A stretch of DNA of 64,000 bases from [Actinobacillus] rossii (GTDB taxonomy: Bacteria; Pseudomonadota; Gammaproteobacteria; Enterobacterales; Pasteurellaceae): the NCBI GenBank assembly GCA_900444965.1, contig UFRQ01000003.1:496001-560000 (forward strand), read 5' to 3'. A model generated the notes under the pieces. The model was not told the origin of the DNA. It ran no database searches and saw nothing but the letters and a program-made list of their open reading frames with translations. Position numbers and translations under genes: made by a program. Positions 1-8,225 of this stretch are shown one piece after another; position 1 is the stretch's first letter, and each line of letters opens with the position of its first letter.

Positions 1-705
1 GTTTAACGCTAAACGCTGTCCAGCCAAACCTTGCTCACTAGCCAGATTTTGAGCATGAATCGCCTTAACACGTACTTTTTCACCATGACACAAATAAAGT
101 TCATCATCAATGTTAACTTTGCCGCTAAATGCCGTTCCAGTCACGACCGTTCCCGCACCTTTTACACTAAAAATACGGTCAATGGCATAACGAAATGGCT
201 TGGTACTATCCGCAAGATTAGGAAGTGCGGTCAAAAATTCGCGTAATTCATCAATACCCTGATTCGTTGTAGCAGATGTAACGAAAAAAGGAGAATTTTT
301 TAAGAATGGGTAATCTGATTTTATTTGGCTTTGAATATCGTCAATTTGCTGCGAACTTACGCGATCTGACTTGGTAATTACTACTAAGATTTGTTCTAAT
401 TGCAATTGACGTAAAATCGCCAAATGTTCCTTAGTTTGCGCTTGAATGCCTTCATCCGCCGCAACAATAAGCATGGCATAATGAATACCGCCAAGCCCAG
501 CCAGCATATTAACTAAAAATTTCTCGTGACCCGGAACATCAATAAATCCTAATACCTTGTCACCCACAAGCAAATAAGCATAGCCTAAATCAATCGTCAT
601 TCCCCGTTTTTTTTCTTCCGGCAGATGTGCCGTGTTTGTGCCTGTTAAGGCTTGTAATAAGGCGGTTTTTCCGTGGTCAACATGACCGCTTGTGACAATA
701 ATCAT
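1..705 (-). CDS. selB: SelB, selenocysteine-specific elongation factor (N-terminal 235 codons, cut by window edge)
   Basis: SelB is the EF-Tu-like GTPase that carries Sec-tRNA to UGA codons marked by a SECIS hairpin. The reading frame is open from the ATG at 703-705 to base 1. It begins [20 protein letters not shown], which contains the G1 loop GHVDHGKT, and goes on with the switch region [10 protein letters not shown], the G3 motif DVPGHE and the G4 motif TKSD. The start overlaps the selA stop as ATGA, so translation of the two is probably coupled. The mRNA-binding winged-helix domains of the C-terminus lie outside the window. The family assignment is clear; only the 3' end is missing. Confidence 0.95.
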   Translation of the reverse strand, partial: MIIVTSGHVDHGKTALLQALTGTNTAHLPEEKKRGMTIDLGYAYLLVGDKVLGFIDVPGHEKFLVNMLAGLGGIHYAMLIVAADEGIQAQTKEHLAILRQLQLEQILVVITKSDRVSSQQIDDIQSQIKSDYPFLKNSPFFVTSATTNQGIDELREFLTALPNLADSTKPFRYAIDRIFSVKGAGTVVTGTAFSGKVNIDDELYLCHGEKVRVKAIHAQNLASEQGLAGQRLALN

Positions 706-2084
706 AGTTCTTCCAACGTTTTCAATAATGCATTGATATCAGCAACAGAACGCATATCTAACCAAATTTTATTTTGTTCAACTCGCGCAATAATTGGCGT
801 AGTTAGGGTTTTAAAACGAGCTAAAAGTGCGGTTAATTTTCCGCTAGTTTCAGCAATCGTGACTGCGACAGAAGGAATTCGTGCCATCGGTTGTGAACCA
901 CTACCAATTTGGGCTGAACTCGTTTCGAGTTGTAAGAAATAAGCTGAATTTAACCGCTTTTCTAACCGCACTTTTACTTGTTCGGCGTCGGCTTGTAATT
1001 CATCAAGAGAGCGTGTGAGTAAGCGCAAAGTCGGCAATTTCTCTGCAAGTTTTTCGGGTTGAAGATATAAACGTAAAGTGGCTTCTAAGCCAGCTAAAAT
1101 AGCTTTATCACAACGTAAGACACGTTTTAACGGATGCGCTTGAAGTTGATCAATCAAGGCTTTTTTACCGACAATAATACCTGCTTGCACACCGCCAAGT
1201 AATTTATCCCCAGAGAAAGAAATCAAATCCACACCTTGCCCGAGTTTTTCTTGCACAGTCGGCTCTTTGGGTAAGTGATATTGGCTTAAATCGACCAATG
1301 CGCCACTGCCAAGATCACTGATCACAGGAATATTAAATTCTTTACCTAAGGCAACCAGTTCCGCGTCTTCTACGGCGGAAGTAAAACCACAAATTTGGTA
1401 GTTACTGCTGTGAACTTTCATCAAAAAAGCAGTATTTTCGGTTATTGCGTTGCGATAATCTTTTAAATGCGTGCGATTTGTTGTACCAACTTCCACCAAC
1501 GTGCAACCCGCTTGCGCCATAATATCAGGAATACGGAACGCACCGCCTATTTCGATTAATTCACCACGAGAAATAATCACTTCTTTACCTTTTGCAAAAG
1601 TCGCTAGCGTCAGTAAAACCGCCGCTGCATTGTTATTCACCACACAAGCCGCTTCTGCCCCAGTCAACGCCAAAATTAAATCGCTAATATAGTTATCACG
1701 ATGACTACGGCGACCTTCGTCTAAATCATACTCCAAAGCAACATTACCACGCATAGCGTGTAACGCGGCTTGCTGTGCACTTTCTGCCCATACAGCGCGC
1801 CCAAGATTGGTATGCAATACCGTGCCGGTTAAATTGTGTACAGCTTGAATTTGAACTTGACTTTGTTTCACAAGTTGACGTTGAATTTCGTTGAATGTAC
1901 GGCTAATATCAGCGAAATATGCTGGAAGTTGCTGAGTTGATTTAATGGCTTCACGTCCTTGTTCGATTAATTTACGACAAACATTCACCATGGCAGTATG
2001 CCCAAATTCAACGATCAATTGTTCGCCCTGTGGCATTTTAAGCAGTTTGTCCACAGAGGGGAGTTGGCGGAAAAGTGCGGTCAT
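702..2084 (-). CDS. selA: SelA, L-seryl-tRNA(Sec) selenium transferase
   Basis: A pyridoxal-phosphate enzyme that turns seryl-tRNA(Sec) into selenocysteinyl-tRNA(Sec) using selenophosphate. The PLP-lysine motif [10 protein letters not shown] is present, as is the N-terminal tRNA-binding part [22 protein letters not shown] chose the ATG at 2082-2084 (460 aa, normal for the family). The longer open frame back to 2207 would run into selC and encodes unrelated residues. An ATG four codons upstream (2094-2096) is the alternative. The codons MTALF at the start are made by an uptake sequence. It is the first gene of a selA-selB operon, divergent from selC, with a possible TATAAT at 2113-2118 on the minus strand. 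Confidence 0.95.
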   Translation of the reverse strand: MTALFRQLPSVDKLLKMPQGEQLIVEFGHTAMVNVCRKLIEQGREAIKSTQQLPAYFADISRTFNEIQRQLVKQSQVQIQAVHNLTGTVLHTNLGRAVWAESAQQAALHAMRGNVALEYDLDEGRRSHRDNYISDLILALTGAEAACVVNNNAAAVLLTLATFAKGKEVIISRGELIEIGGAFRIPDIMAQAGCTLVEVGTTNRTHLKDYRNAITENTAFLMKVHSSNYQICGFTSAVEDAELVALGKEFNIPVISDLGSGALVDLSQYHLPKEPTVQEKLGQGVDLISFSGDKLLGGVQAGIIVGKKALIDQLQAHPLKRVLRCDKAILAGLEATLRLYLQPEKLAEKLPTLRLLTRSLDELQADAEQVKVRLEKRLNSAYFLQLETSSAQIGSGSQPMARIPSVAVTIAETSGKLTALLARFKTLTTPIIARVEQNKIWLDMRSVADINALLKTLEEL

Positions 2085-2127
2085 ATTTCGTCTCATTTTG
2101 AAAATTTCCGTTATTATATCGCAAAAT

Positions 2128-2156
2128 TTGACCGCACTTAAATAATCGGTTAGAGT
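2128..2156 (+). promoter_or_regulatory. Probable selC promoter
   Basis: TTGACC at 2128-2133 and TAGAGT at 2151-2156 are separated by 17 bases and lie 13 bases before the mature tRNA 5' end. The -35 hexamer overlaps an uptake sequence. The position is right; the match is moderate. Confidence 0.45.
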
Positions 2157-2169
2157 AACTGCACCTTTC

Positions 2170-2264
2170 GGAAGGTCGTCGTTTCCGGTGAAGCGGCAGG
2201 ACTTCAAATCCTGTTAAGGACGCCAGCGTTCTTGGGTGGGTTCGACTCCCATTACCTTCCGCCA
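2170..2264 (+). tRNA. selC: tRNA-Sec (anticodon TCA)
   Basis: This 95-base tRNA has the special Sec architecture: an 8-base acceptor stem GGAAGGTC, long D stem, the anticodon loop ACTTCAAAT with TCA at 2204-2206, a large variable arm, the T loop GGTTCGACTCCC and an encoded GCCA end. It matches the E. coli selC layout base by base over most of its length. It stands head to head with selA-selB. Its last 24 bases serve as the left attachment site of the element that follows, which rebuilds a functional tRNA end. Confidence 0.97.
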
Positions 2265-2265
2265 A
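2241..2265 (+). other. attL (3' end of selC)
   Basis: The 25 bases from the T-arm of selC to one base past GCCA recur at 11165-11188 with one substitution (G to A at the fourth base) and one missing T. Integration into tRNA 3' ends that keeps the tRNA intact is the usual behaviour of this integrase family. Confidence 0.85.
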
Positions 2266-2383
2266 GTAACAACTCCCAACGTAAACACACGTCAACAAAA
2301 CCAATCTAAACCCCTTGTAAATACTGGCTTTAGTAAATTATACTATATTCTAACGTAAACAGAAATCAACCGTCTGAAACAGT

Positions 2384-2552
2384 AAAAAAGTAACAAAAAA
2401 AGTAACAAGAAATTTGAGATTAAAAATTTACTCCCAAAAATTGTAAAAAACCACAAAAAACCTTGTTACTTATTTTTTGATAAACCCTTTTGCTAACTAA
2501 CGTTAGAGCACTTCGATTTTTACAAAACACCTTTACAAATCTTGTTACTTTT
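2384..2552. repeat. Left arm-type repeats (AAGTAACAA, four copies)
   Basis: Direct copies of AAAAAGTAACAA lie at about 2386-2397 and 2397-2409. Inverted copies CTTGTTACT lie at 2462-2470 and 2541-2549. The same word occurs twice at the right end of the element (11089-11112). This is the arrangement expected of arm-type sites for the N-terminal domain of a P4-family integrase. The last copy sits directly before the int start codon, so integrase could also repress its own gene. The role is inferred from placement. Confidence 0.6.
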
Positions 2553-2568
2553 TGATGAGAAAAACGCA

Positions 2569-3822
2569 ATGCAATACAAGCTAACGGACACGAAAATTAG
2601 ACAAGCCAAGAGTAAGGATAAAGATTATCCCCTTGCCGACGGTGGTGGATTGCGTTTAATCGTGCGCGCTAACGGCTCAAAGGTTTTTGTTTTTAACTAC
2701 AACCGACCTTACACCAAAAAGAAAAACAACATCACTTTGGGGGCTTATCCTGAAATATCCCTAAAACAAGCAAGAGAGCGACACGCACAAGCGCGCGCCC
2801 TACTGGCTCAAGATATAGACCCAGTTCAACAGCGCGAACAGGACAAGCGAGAACAGGCAAATAAACTTGATCGCACATTTGGGAAAATGGCTGTGAATTG
2901 GTTTGAGCAACGAAAACAACAAGCCAACTTTTCAGAACGCACTGCAAAAGATACATGGGCTTTATTTGAACGACATATTTTGCCCAATTTTGCGCAATAC
3001 CCAATCACAGAAATTACGCCATTAATTGCCATTAATGCACTAAAACCGCTTGAAAAAGACGGCAAACTAGAAACAGTGCGTAAAGTTATAGGGAAGTTAA
3101 ACGATGTGATGAAATTTGCGTTACACCGTGGCTTTATTTCCACCAACAATTTAAGCGATATTCATAAAGAATTTGATAAACCGGTCACACAGGGAATGAA
3201 AACGATCACCCCTGAAGAAATAGAAGAATTTCTAACCGCGCTTTATCAAGAGAAAAATAATCAGCGTTTTCAGTTAAATGCTTTCTATGCGGTGATGTTA
3301 GTCATGTTTACTGGTGGACGACCGTCTGAAATAGCCAAAGCAAAATGGAGTGATATTAATTTTGATGAGCGGGTATGGGTTTATTCTGTTCAGAAAGGTA
3401 ACAGGAATTTACCACAAGGACGAGTGCATAAAGTGACACTATCAAGCCAAGTATTAAAGCTCTTTGAAAAAGTGCGTGAATATAATCAGCTTGTACAGCC
3501 AAATTTAAATAGCGATTATGTTTTTGCGAGTTCTTTATCTAGGAAAAAAGGACATATTTCAATCGAAACAATGCGCAACGCGATAATTAAGAGCTTAGGC
3601 GAGAACCGTTTAACAACCCACGGTATAAGACACTTATTCAGTACGACACTAAATGAGCAAGAATATAACGCAGATTGGATTGAGAGAGCGTTATCACATA
3701 AAGACAAAAATACGATCAGGGGCTTTTATAACAAAGCCGAATATTTAGAACACCGCTTTAAAATGCTTCAAGCATGGGCGGATTATTTAGAAGATAAAGC
3801 ACCCGAGAAGTTATTTTCTTAG
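2569..3822 (+). CDS. int: P4-type tyrosine integrase
   Basis: A 417-residue site-specific recombinase. The N-terminus (YKLTDTKIRQAK, LADGGGLRLIVRANGSKVF) is the arm-binding domain typical of P4-like integrases. A SAM-like core-binding domain follows at about 100-190, then the catalytic domain with Arg251 (TGGRPSE), His351 and Arg354 (THGIRH), His377 (ALSHKD) and Tyr387 (GFYNKAEY), so all catalytic residues are intact. I chose the ATG at 2569 over the upstream TTG at 2542 because GATGAG sits just before it and MQYKLTD is where family members start. It reads inward from the selC att site it should recognise. Confidence 0.93.
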   Translation: MQYKLTDTKIRQAKSKDKDYPLADGGGLRLIVRANGSKVFVFNYNRPYTKKKNNITLGAYPEISLKQARERHAQARALLAQDIDPVQQREQDKREQANKLDRTFGKMAVNWFEQRKQQANFSERTAKDTWALFERHILPNFAQYPITEITPLIAINALKPLEKDGKLETVRKVIGKLNDVMKFALHRGFISTNNLSDIHKEFDKPVTQGMKTITPEEIEEFLTALYQEKNNQRFQLNAFYAVMLVMFTGGRPSEIAKAKWSDINFDERVWVYSVQKGNRNLPQGRVHKVTLSSQVLKLFEKVREYNQLVQPNLNSDYVFASSLSRKKGHISIETMRNAIIKSLGENRLTTHGIRHLFSTTLNEQEYNADWIERALSHKDKNTIRGFYNKAEYLEHRFKMLQAWADYLEDKAPEKLFS

Positions 3823-3937
3823 TGCGTAGAACAAAGAACAACTAGGCGCGGAGTAATTAACCGAGCCGAAAGAAAGCATTAACGCCCTATTTGCTTTTTG
3901 TTGTTCTTTCTTTTCATCAATAGGGCAAGGGGCGATT
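3823..3937 (+). promoter_or_regulatory. Leader between int and the next gene, with inverted repeats
   Basis: This 115-base gap holds two nested complementary pairs: AAGAACAAC (about 3834-3842) with GTTGTTCTT (about 3900-3908), and GCCCTATT (about 3883-3890) with AATAGGGC (about 3919-3926). The second pair ends beside the AAGGGG ribosome site of the next gene, so folding could control its translation. No long U-run follows, so it is not a standard terminator. Function unknown. Confidence 0.35.
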
Positions 3938-4951
3938 ATGGCACTTCCATTATTAGAACGTTATAGCTTAAACCAAGCTATAAATTTTATTAAAAATAGA
4001 ACAGGCGAACAGCTAACTAGGGAAGATCTCTTAGAATATGCAATTACAGGGCATTTAAAAATAGGTATTTTTATTGATGTTTTTTGCGACACCTTAAGCA
4101 AGATAGGATCAAATGACTGCCAAAATCTGGAATTAAAGCATTTTGAAAGTCCTATTCTTCACTCTGATGAATATCCTAAATGGGCAAATCCAAAATCATT
4201 ATTACATAAACAGATAGCGAGATTTTGCGATGGATTTGTTGATATATATGCTGATTTATTATTTATGGATGATAATCAAGAATATAATGCAATTTCTTTT
4301 GAAGAACGTAAAAAAGCATTAGAGTCTAGTCTAGATTCCTTTCTAGAAGAATTAAAAAGCGGTAAATTACACCCAATAGAACCTACAGATGAAGTGAAAT
4401 TTAAAACTAAAGATTCTGATAATGATAGATATGAAAAAATATCATGGTTACTACACGGAAAACTAAATTTTAAGGGTTTTGTCTATCTTCAGCCTTATTT
4501 ATTAAATCAACTAAAACCAAGAGTTCAACTTGATGAAAATGTTGTTGATTATGTATTTGATAAATTGATATTTGACAGTGTTGAATTTCCTGATAGTAAG
4601 ATTAAAGCCTTTCTTTCATTTGAGCTCAATATGGATAATTGTGATTATTTAGATGACGAAGAATATGAGAAAGCCCAATATAATAAAATTTCAATCAATG
4701 ATTTGATCATATTTAAAGATGATTTATTAAATTTTATCAATGAGGATAATAGAGAAGTTAATTTGAATGACACCCTTTATTTACTAGGCGAAGTAATCAA
4801 TACTGTTAAATCAAAAACAAAAAAATGGACACAGTCCACAATCATTGATGAAATTCTCACTCAACGACAAGGAAAGCAAATAAGCGGTTTAGAAAAACGA
4901 AAAATAGAAGAATATTTCAGCTCTGCTAATAAACTTTTTAAATCTAAATAA
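3938..4951 (+). CDS. Hypothetical protein of the selC element
   Basis: A 337-residue acidic, lysine-rich, probably cytosolic protein with no signal peptide or membrane segment. I do not recognise its family. It opens with MALPLLERYSLNQAINFI followed by a helix-turn-helix-like segment (GEQLTREDLLEYAITGHLKI) of the sort often seen at the N-terminus of mobile-element regulatory proteins. The C-terminal part (QSTIIDEILTQRQGKQISGL) also looks helical. The start has a strong AAGGGG ribosome site. Base composition is lower in GC than the flanking int gene. It stands as a single gene before a clear terminator. Confidence 0.7.
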   Translation: MALPLLERYSLNQAINFIKNRTGEQLTREDLLEYAITGHLKIGIFIDVFCDTLSKIGSNDCQNLELKHFESPILHSDEYPKWANPKSLLHKQIARFCDGFVDIYADLLFMDDNQEYNAISFEERKKALESSLDSFLEELKSGKLHPIEPTDEVKFKTKDSDNDRYEKISWLLHGKLNFKGFVYLQPYLLNQLKPRVQLDENVVDYVFDKLIFDSVEFPDSKIKAFLSFELNMDNCDYLDDEEYEKAQYNKISINDLIIFKDDLLNFINEDNREVNLNDTLYLLGEVINTVKSKTKKWTQSTIIDEILTQRQGKQISGLEKRKIEEYFSSANKLFKSK

Positions 4952-4958
4952 CCCAATC

Positions 4959-4984
4959 AACGCCCAATCAAAGGGCGTTTTTTA
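4959..4984 (+). terminator. Rho-independent terminator
   Basis: Stem AACGCCC / GGGCGTT with loop AATCAAA and a following run of six T. It ends the transcription unit of the preceding gene. Confidence 0.85.
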
Positions 4985-5133
4985 TTCCCTAAATTCTTTT
5001 CAAATCAATCTGTTATTTTCGCACCGAAAAAATCTTTTTCGCTTGCGATGATCTTATTTCTGCTATTTCCCATAATCCCACCAGTTGCAACACACATCAA
5101 CCATTAACTTTATAAATCAACTGGGGAAACATT

Positions 5134-5376
5134 ATGACTATCGAAAAACGATACTCACTCAAAGACCTGAAACACCTTACAGGCACTTCACACGCTTATA
5201 TCTACAAGCAAATTCAAAAAGGCAATCTAGCCAAACCCGAGAAATGGGGACGCGCGTCACGTTGGAAAGAAAGCGACGTTAACGCTTGGCTTGAAACATT
5301 AGACCGTGGTTTACAAGATAACTCTCATTTAGTGGACTCACGTTTAACTGATACTCAAGTGAATATTAATTCTTAA
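5134..5376 (+). CDS. AlpA-family transcriptional regulator
   Basis: An 80-residue MerR-like helix-turn-helix protein. The segment YSLKDLKHLTGTSHAYIYKQIQ is followed by FPKP-like wing residues (LAKPEKWGRASRWKESDVNAWL), the classic AlpA/excisionase layout. In P4-like and PICI satellites such proteins switch on integrase or excision genes. Start supported by CTGGGGA upstream. It begins a tightly spaced cluster of small genes reading away from int. The C-terminal 20 residues are polar and probably disordered. Confidence 0.85.
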   Translation: MTIEKRYSLKDLKHLTGTSHAYIYKQIQKGNLAKPEKWGRASRWKESDVNAWLETLDRGLQDNSHLVDSRLTDTQVNINS

Positions 5377-5392
5377 TCTATGGAGTGAAGAA

Positions 5393-5674
5393 ATGGAATT
5401 AACTAACACTTCAACAGCAAGCCAAAGAGCCCTAATCAAAGCATTGTTAAGAGAACGACCACATAGCACGTTAGAGCTAAGAGCAAAGGGGATTTGCTCA
5501 CCTGCTCCGCGCATTATGGAATTAAAAAAACAAGGTTATGAAATCATCACTAGCACCCGAACAGAAATAGACCAATCAGGCATAAAACACAATAGGATTG
5601 CAGTTTACACCCTACTAAGTGAACCACAAGGCGACCACCAACAACACAAAGGACAGTATGAAAATGACAAATAA
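5393..5674 (+). CDS. Small winged helix-turn-helix protein (HTH_39-like)
   Basis: A 93-residue protein with one DNA-binding domain: SQRALIKALLRERPHSTLEL, then RIMELKKQGYEIIT, which fits the phage helix-turn-helix family Pfam HTH_39 as I remember it. It lies 16 bases after alpA with GGAGTG upstream of its ATG. The last codons overlap the start of the Rha gene, so the two are probably translated together. The hydrophilic tail after residue 78 may be disordered. Likely an element control gene; target unknown. Confidence 0.7.
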   Translation: MELTNTSTASQRALIKALLRERPHSTLELRAKGICSPAPRIMELKKQGYEIITSTRTEIDQSGIKHNRIAVYTLLSEPQGDHQQHKGQYENDK

Positions 5675-6371
5675 CTACCCTATCACCGCAGATTTATTTA
5701 CGTATATCGTTAAAGACATCAAAGGCAATGCAATGACAACTAGTCTTGATGTTGCGCGTGTTTTTGGCAAACAGCATAAAAACGTTTTACAAGCTATCGA
5801 AAATTTAGATTGTTCAGATGATTTTAACGAGCTGAATTTTCAGCTGGTTAAATACATTGACGAAAAAGGCGAGAAACGTCCGATGTACAGAATGACCCGA
5901 GACGGCTTTTCATTTTTGGTCATGGGTTTTCGTGGCAAGAAAGCGGCTGAATTTAAAGAGAAGTTTATTCAACGATTTAATGAAATGGAAAGTTGGATCG
6001 GCAAACGCTACCAATTAAAACACGACCAACACCGCATGAATGACGCTATTCAATACCGTGAAACCATTACAGGCAAGCAAAATAAACACGCTTACGCACA
6101 GGAAAACAATTTGATTTATCTCGTGGCACTAGGGAAAACGCGCAAACAATGGCTACAGGCGCAAGGATTGCCTACAGATGACGAGATACGCCAACACTTA
6201 ACCGCAAAACAGCTTGAACTAATCGACATGTTAACCAGTGAAAACGCAACGATGATCAAGTTAGGAATGAATTATGAGAGCCGAAAAGCGCAGTTAACTT
6301 TTAGTGCGACTTATTTCAAGGTACGTAATGGATTAATCAACAAACAAGGAACAAGCACAGTAACGCAATAG
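5658..6371 (+). CDS. Rha-family phage regulatory protein
   Basis: 237 residues. The N-terminal half is a clear Rha domain: TTSLDVARVFGKQHKNVLQA, then the conserved YRMTRDGFSFLVMGFRGKKA and a helix containing FIQRFNEME. Rha proteins are found in lambdoid phages and satellites and interfere with phage growth in some hosts. The C-terminal half, after about 120, is helical and I do not recognise it. I chose the ATG at 5658 because AAAGGACAGT lies directly before it; an earlier ATG at 5619 lacks a ribosome site and would overlap the previous gene more deeply. Confidence 0.82.
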   Translation: MKMTNNYPITADLFTYIVKDIKGNAMTTSLDVARVFGKQHKNVLQAIENLDCSDDFNELNFQLVKYIDEKGEKRPMYRMTRDGFSFLVMGFRGKKAAEFKEKFIQRFNEMESWIGKRYQLKHDQHRMNDAIQYRETITGKQNKHAYAQENNLIYLVALGKTRKQWLQAQGLPTDDEIRQHLTAKQLELIDMLTSENATMIKLGMNYESRKAQLTFSATYFKVRNGLINKQGTSTVTQ

Positions 6372-6418
6372 CGCATGCTTTGCTGATATAACCACAATAG
6401 ACAAGATAGAGAAACAAA

Positions 6419-6838
6419 ATGAGCAAACCAATATTAAAACCCACATTCAAAACCTACCCACAATTTAACCGCACTTTTGCTATTTCAAAGCAAAGCGCAG
6501 AACGCTGTAAAAGCGATTTTCCCGACTGCTATCACTTCAAAAAGTTACAGGCTAAGGAATGTATCGAGCTTGCTGAGCGGTTGCAAATGGGGCTTTCTTT
6601 GGTGGGGAGTGTCCTAAAAAATACGACACCCCTATCAGCAGAGCAAAACAAACAATACAAGGCTTTCAGAAATGGGGCACGTTATTTAATTCAGCAGTTT
6701 AATGAATTGGCGGAGCATATCGATAATGTAGAAAAAGGCGAGTTTCAGCCGGTCATAATTGACTGGTGGAAGTCCGCCAGCAAGGGGAAAAATGATTTAA
6801 ATCAAAATACCGCGGAGCAGTCGCAAGATGAGATGTAA
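6419..6838 (+). CDS. Hypothetical protein of the selC element
   Basis: 139 residues, no recognised domain. The N-terminus is polar (MSKPILKPTFKTYPQFNRTF), the middle is helical with three cysteines (residues about 29, 36 and 46), and the tail after WWKSASKGK is acidic and probably disordered. An uptake sequence at about 6466 encodes the residues NRTF. The coding end overlaps the next start by 11 bases, so it belongs to the same operon as rha. Confidence 0.6.
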   Translation: MSKPILKPTFKTYPQFNRTFAISKQSAERCKSDFPDCYHFKKLQAKECIELAERLQMGLSLVGSVLKNTTPLSAEQNKQYKAFRNGARYLIQQFNELAEHIDNVEKGEFQPVIIDWWKSASKGKNDLNQNTAEQSQDEM

Positions 6839-7109
6839 AACCGCTAAAGAATTTTTGCGCCCTATGGCTATTGAGCATTACATCACAAATCGGAATAGCC
6901 ATTTATTCGTCTTCATGAGCCTTTACAGCGACGAAGAGCCTTACCCAATAGAAGACTTGATTCAAGTGCAAAAATCGCGTGTTGCGTTGCTTATGGCGGA
7001 TTTTGAACGATTGCCGACAGCGTTCTTAGAAACTGAATTGCTTTTTGCTAAAAAAATGCTCACGCAGATAGAAAAACGTGCGGCAGAACTCACTAATACG
7101 AATAAATAA
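6828..7109 (+). CDS. Hypothetical protein of the selC element
   Basis: 93 residues, overlapping the previous gene by 11 bases. The middle (SDEEPYPIEDLIQVQKSRVA) and end (LFAKKMLTQIEKRAAEL) are helical with a heptad-like pattern, so a small dimeric or partner-binding protein is possible. No family recognised. An internal ATG at residue 13 (MAIEHYI) is an alternative start. It is the last gene before a hairpin at 7121. Confidence 0.55.
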   Translation: MRCKTAKEFLRPMAIEHYITNRNSHLFVFMSLYSDEEPYPIEDLIQVQKSRVALLMADFERLPTAFLETELLFAKKMLTQIEKRAAELTNTNK

Positions 7110-7120
7110 CCAATAAAAAA

Positions 7121-7136
7121 CCGTTCAAATGAACGG
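7121..7136 (+). terminator. Hairpin, possible weak terminator
   Basis: CCGTTC-AAAT-GAACGG is a perfect 6-base stem just after a gene, but only a mixed CTTGAG sequence follows it, so termination may be weak. On the minus strand it is followed by six T. Confidence 0.45.
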
Positions 7137-7153
7137 CTTGAGATGATTTAACT

Positions 7154-7738
7154 ATGAAATTAACTAATGCAGAGTATAGCACTCTCTTAAATATTTTTCA
7201 TGATGTTTTTATTGAAAAAACACCAAAAGCAATCTATTCTTGTACCGTAGTCGCAAAATCGACTACCGAGCGTCAGAACTCGAATAATTTACTAATGGCG
7301 AATAATAGCGCGCCTTGCGCTTTTTTTATTCGTGGCTTACACACACCTAAAGAAAGTGCGGTCAAATTTGACAGTATTTCTTCAACGTATGAAATTAACC
7401 AATCCAAATTTGGATTGATAAAATTTCTTTCTATGGTGGCGTGTAATGGGAAAGGTTTCGCCCTTTGCTGTGTTCCATTAGTCGCAGTTTCTGACCCCGT
7501 TACACGTTACCGCCCTAAAGCGTCAGAACTTCAAGCGGTAACTTCTTCAAAATTACTAATGGAGTTATCAGCCATGGTCTACCTATTCAAAGCCGTAAAC
7601 CGTTCAGATTTACGCAATACCGCAAAACACTATTCAGCTTTTCCAAAATACACCGTGCGCATTAATGCCGATACATTAGCACAAGCACGCGCCAAAATTG
7701 CCCCGTTCTTTGTTGTGTTGGGGGTGGTTTATGCTTAA
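7154..7738 (+). CDS. Ash/Icd-like phage protein
   Basis: 194 residues. The C-terminal 50 residues (VYLFKAVNRSDLRNTAKHYS then an A-T-x-A-Q-A-R-A-K-like segment) resemble the proteins annotated as host cell division inhibitor Icd-like in P4-type elements. The N-terminal part (CTVVAKSTTERQ, FFIRGLHTPKESAVKFDS) resembles the Ash family. Two internal stretches share the pattern GCGTCAGAACT ... TTACTAATGG in the DNA (about 7269-7296 and 7520-7562), suggesting an ancient internal duplication. An uptake sequence lies at about 7353. It ends overlapping the next gene by 8 bases. Assignment from remembered family patterns; moderate certainty. Confidence 0.5.
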   Translation: MKLTNAEYSTLLNIFHDVFIEKTPKAIYSCTVVAKSTTERQNSNNLLMANNSAPCAFFIRGLHTPKESAVKFDSISSTYEINQSKFGLIKFLSMVACNGKGFALCCVPLVAVSDPVTRYRPKASELQAVTSSKLLMELSAMVYLFKAVNRSDLRNTAKHYSAFPKYTVRINADTLAQARAKIAPFFVVLGVVYA

Positions 7739-8066
7739 GTACAATGCTATTCAAAACATTCTATTTGAAAAAGTCGATAGTAACGACACCAGCAAAGAAA
7801 GCCTAGAAACTATCCGCACTGAAAGCGAAAATCTATGCGAATCGATTGAATATGGTTTATTTGCCATAGGCAAGATGATGGAAAATTTAGGGTATTTTGC
7901 TGATGAAGAAAAACAGAATTTCAATGATAAAGCCTTAGACAACAGCACTGTGCGACAACTAGGCGGATTAATTCAAGCAAATGCTTATTTGCTCAATTCG
8001 TTACGAAATAGCGCAAGTAATGCAGATTATCACCTTAACAACATGAGAGACGAAAGCCATGTATAA
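7731..8066 (+). CDS. Hypothetical protein of the selC element
   Basis: 111 residues, mostly helical, soluble and acidic (SLETIRTESENLCESIEYGL, LGGLIQANAYLLNSLRNSAS). I do not recognise the family. I chose the ATG at 7731 because GGGGGTGG lies just before it; the open frame begins earlier at 7698 but without a ribosome site. It overlaps the previous gene by 8 bases and the next small gene by 8 bases, showing a compact operon. Confidence 0.6.
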   Translation: MLKYNAIQNILFEKVDSNDTSKESLETIRTESENLCESIEYGLFAIGKMMENLGYFADEEKQNFNDKALDNSTVRQLGGLIQANAYLLNSLRNSASNADYHLNNMRDESHV

Positions 8067-8217
8067 CGTAATCCTACACTATCAAGACGGGCACACGTTT
8101 ATTTGTGCTGAAGACGCTATTCAAGCGAGAGAACAGGCAAAAGCCGATATAGGCAAAGCAGACCTATTAGGGCGTGTATTGTCTGCCGTATCAATAATTA
8201 AAAAAGATTGTCTGTAG
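8059..8217 (+). CDS. Small hypothetical protein (52 aa)
   Basis: An ATG at 8059 follows GAGAGACGAAAG and opens a 52-residue frame beginning MYNVILHYQDGHTFICAEDA and ending KKDCL. It overlaps the gene before it by 8 bases and ends 8 bases before the next ATG, exactly the spacing of the rest of this operon, which is the main reason to believe it is real. The sequence suggests a small beta-alpha fold. No family recognised. Confidence 0.55.
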   Translation: MYNVILHYQDGHTFICAEDAIQAREQAKADIGKADLLGRVLSAVSIIKKDCL

Positions 8218-8225
8218 GTGGTGGT

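Noticed and set aside
2085..2207. Extended N-terminus of SelA (41 extra residues).
   Set aside because: It would reach into selC, has no ribosome site and is not found in the family.
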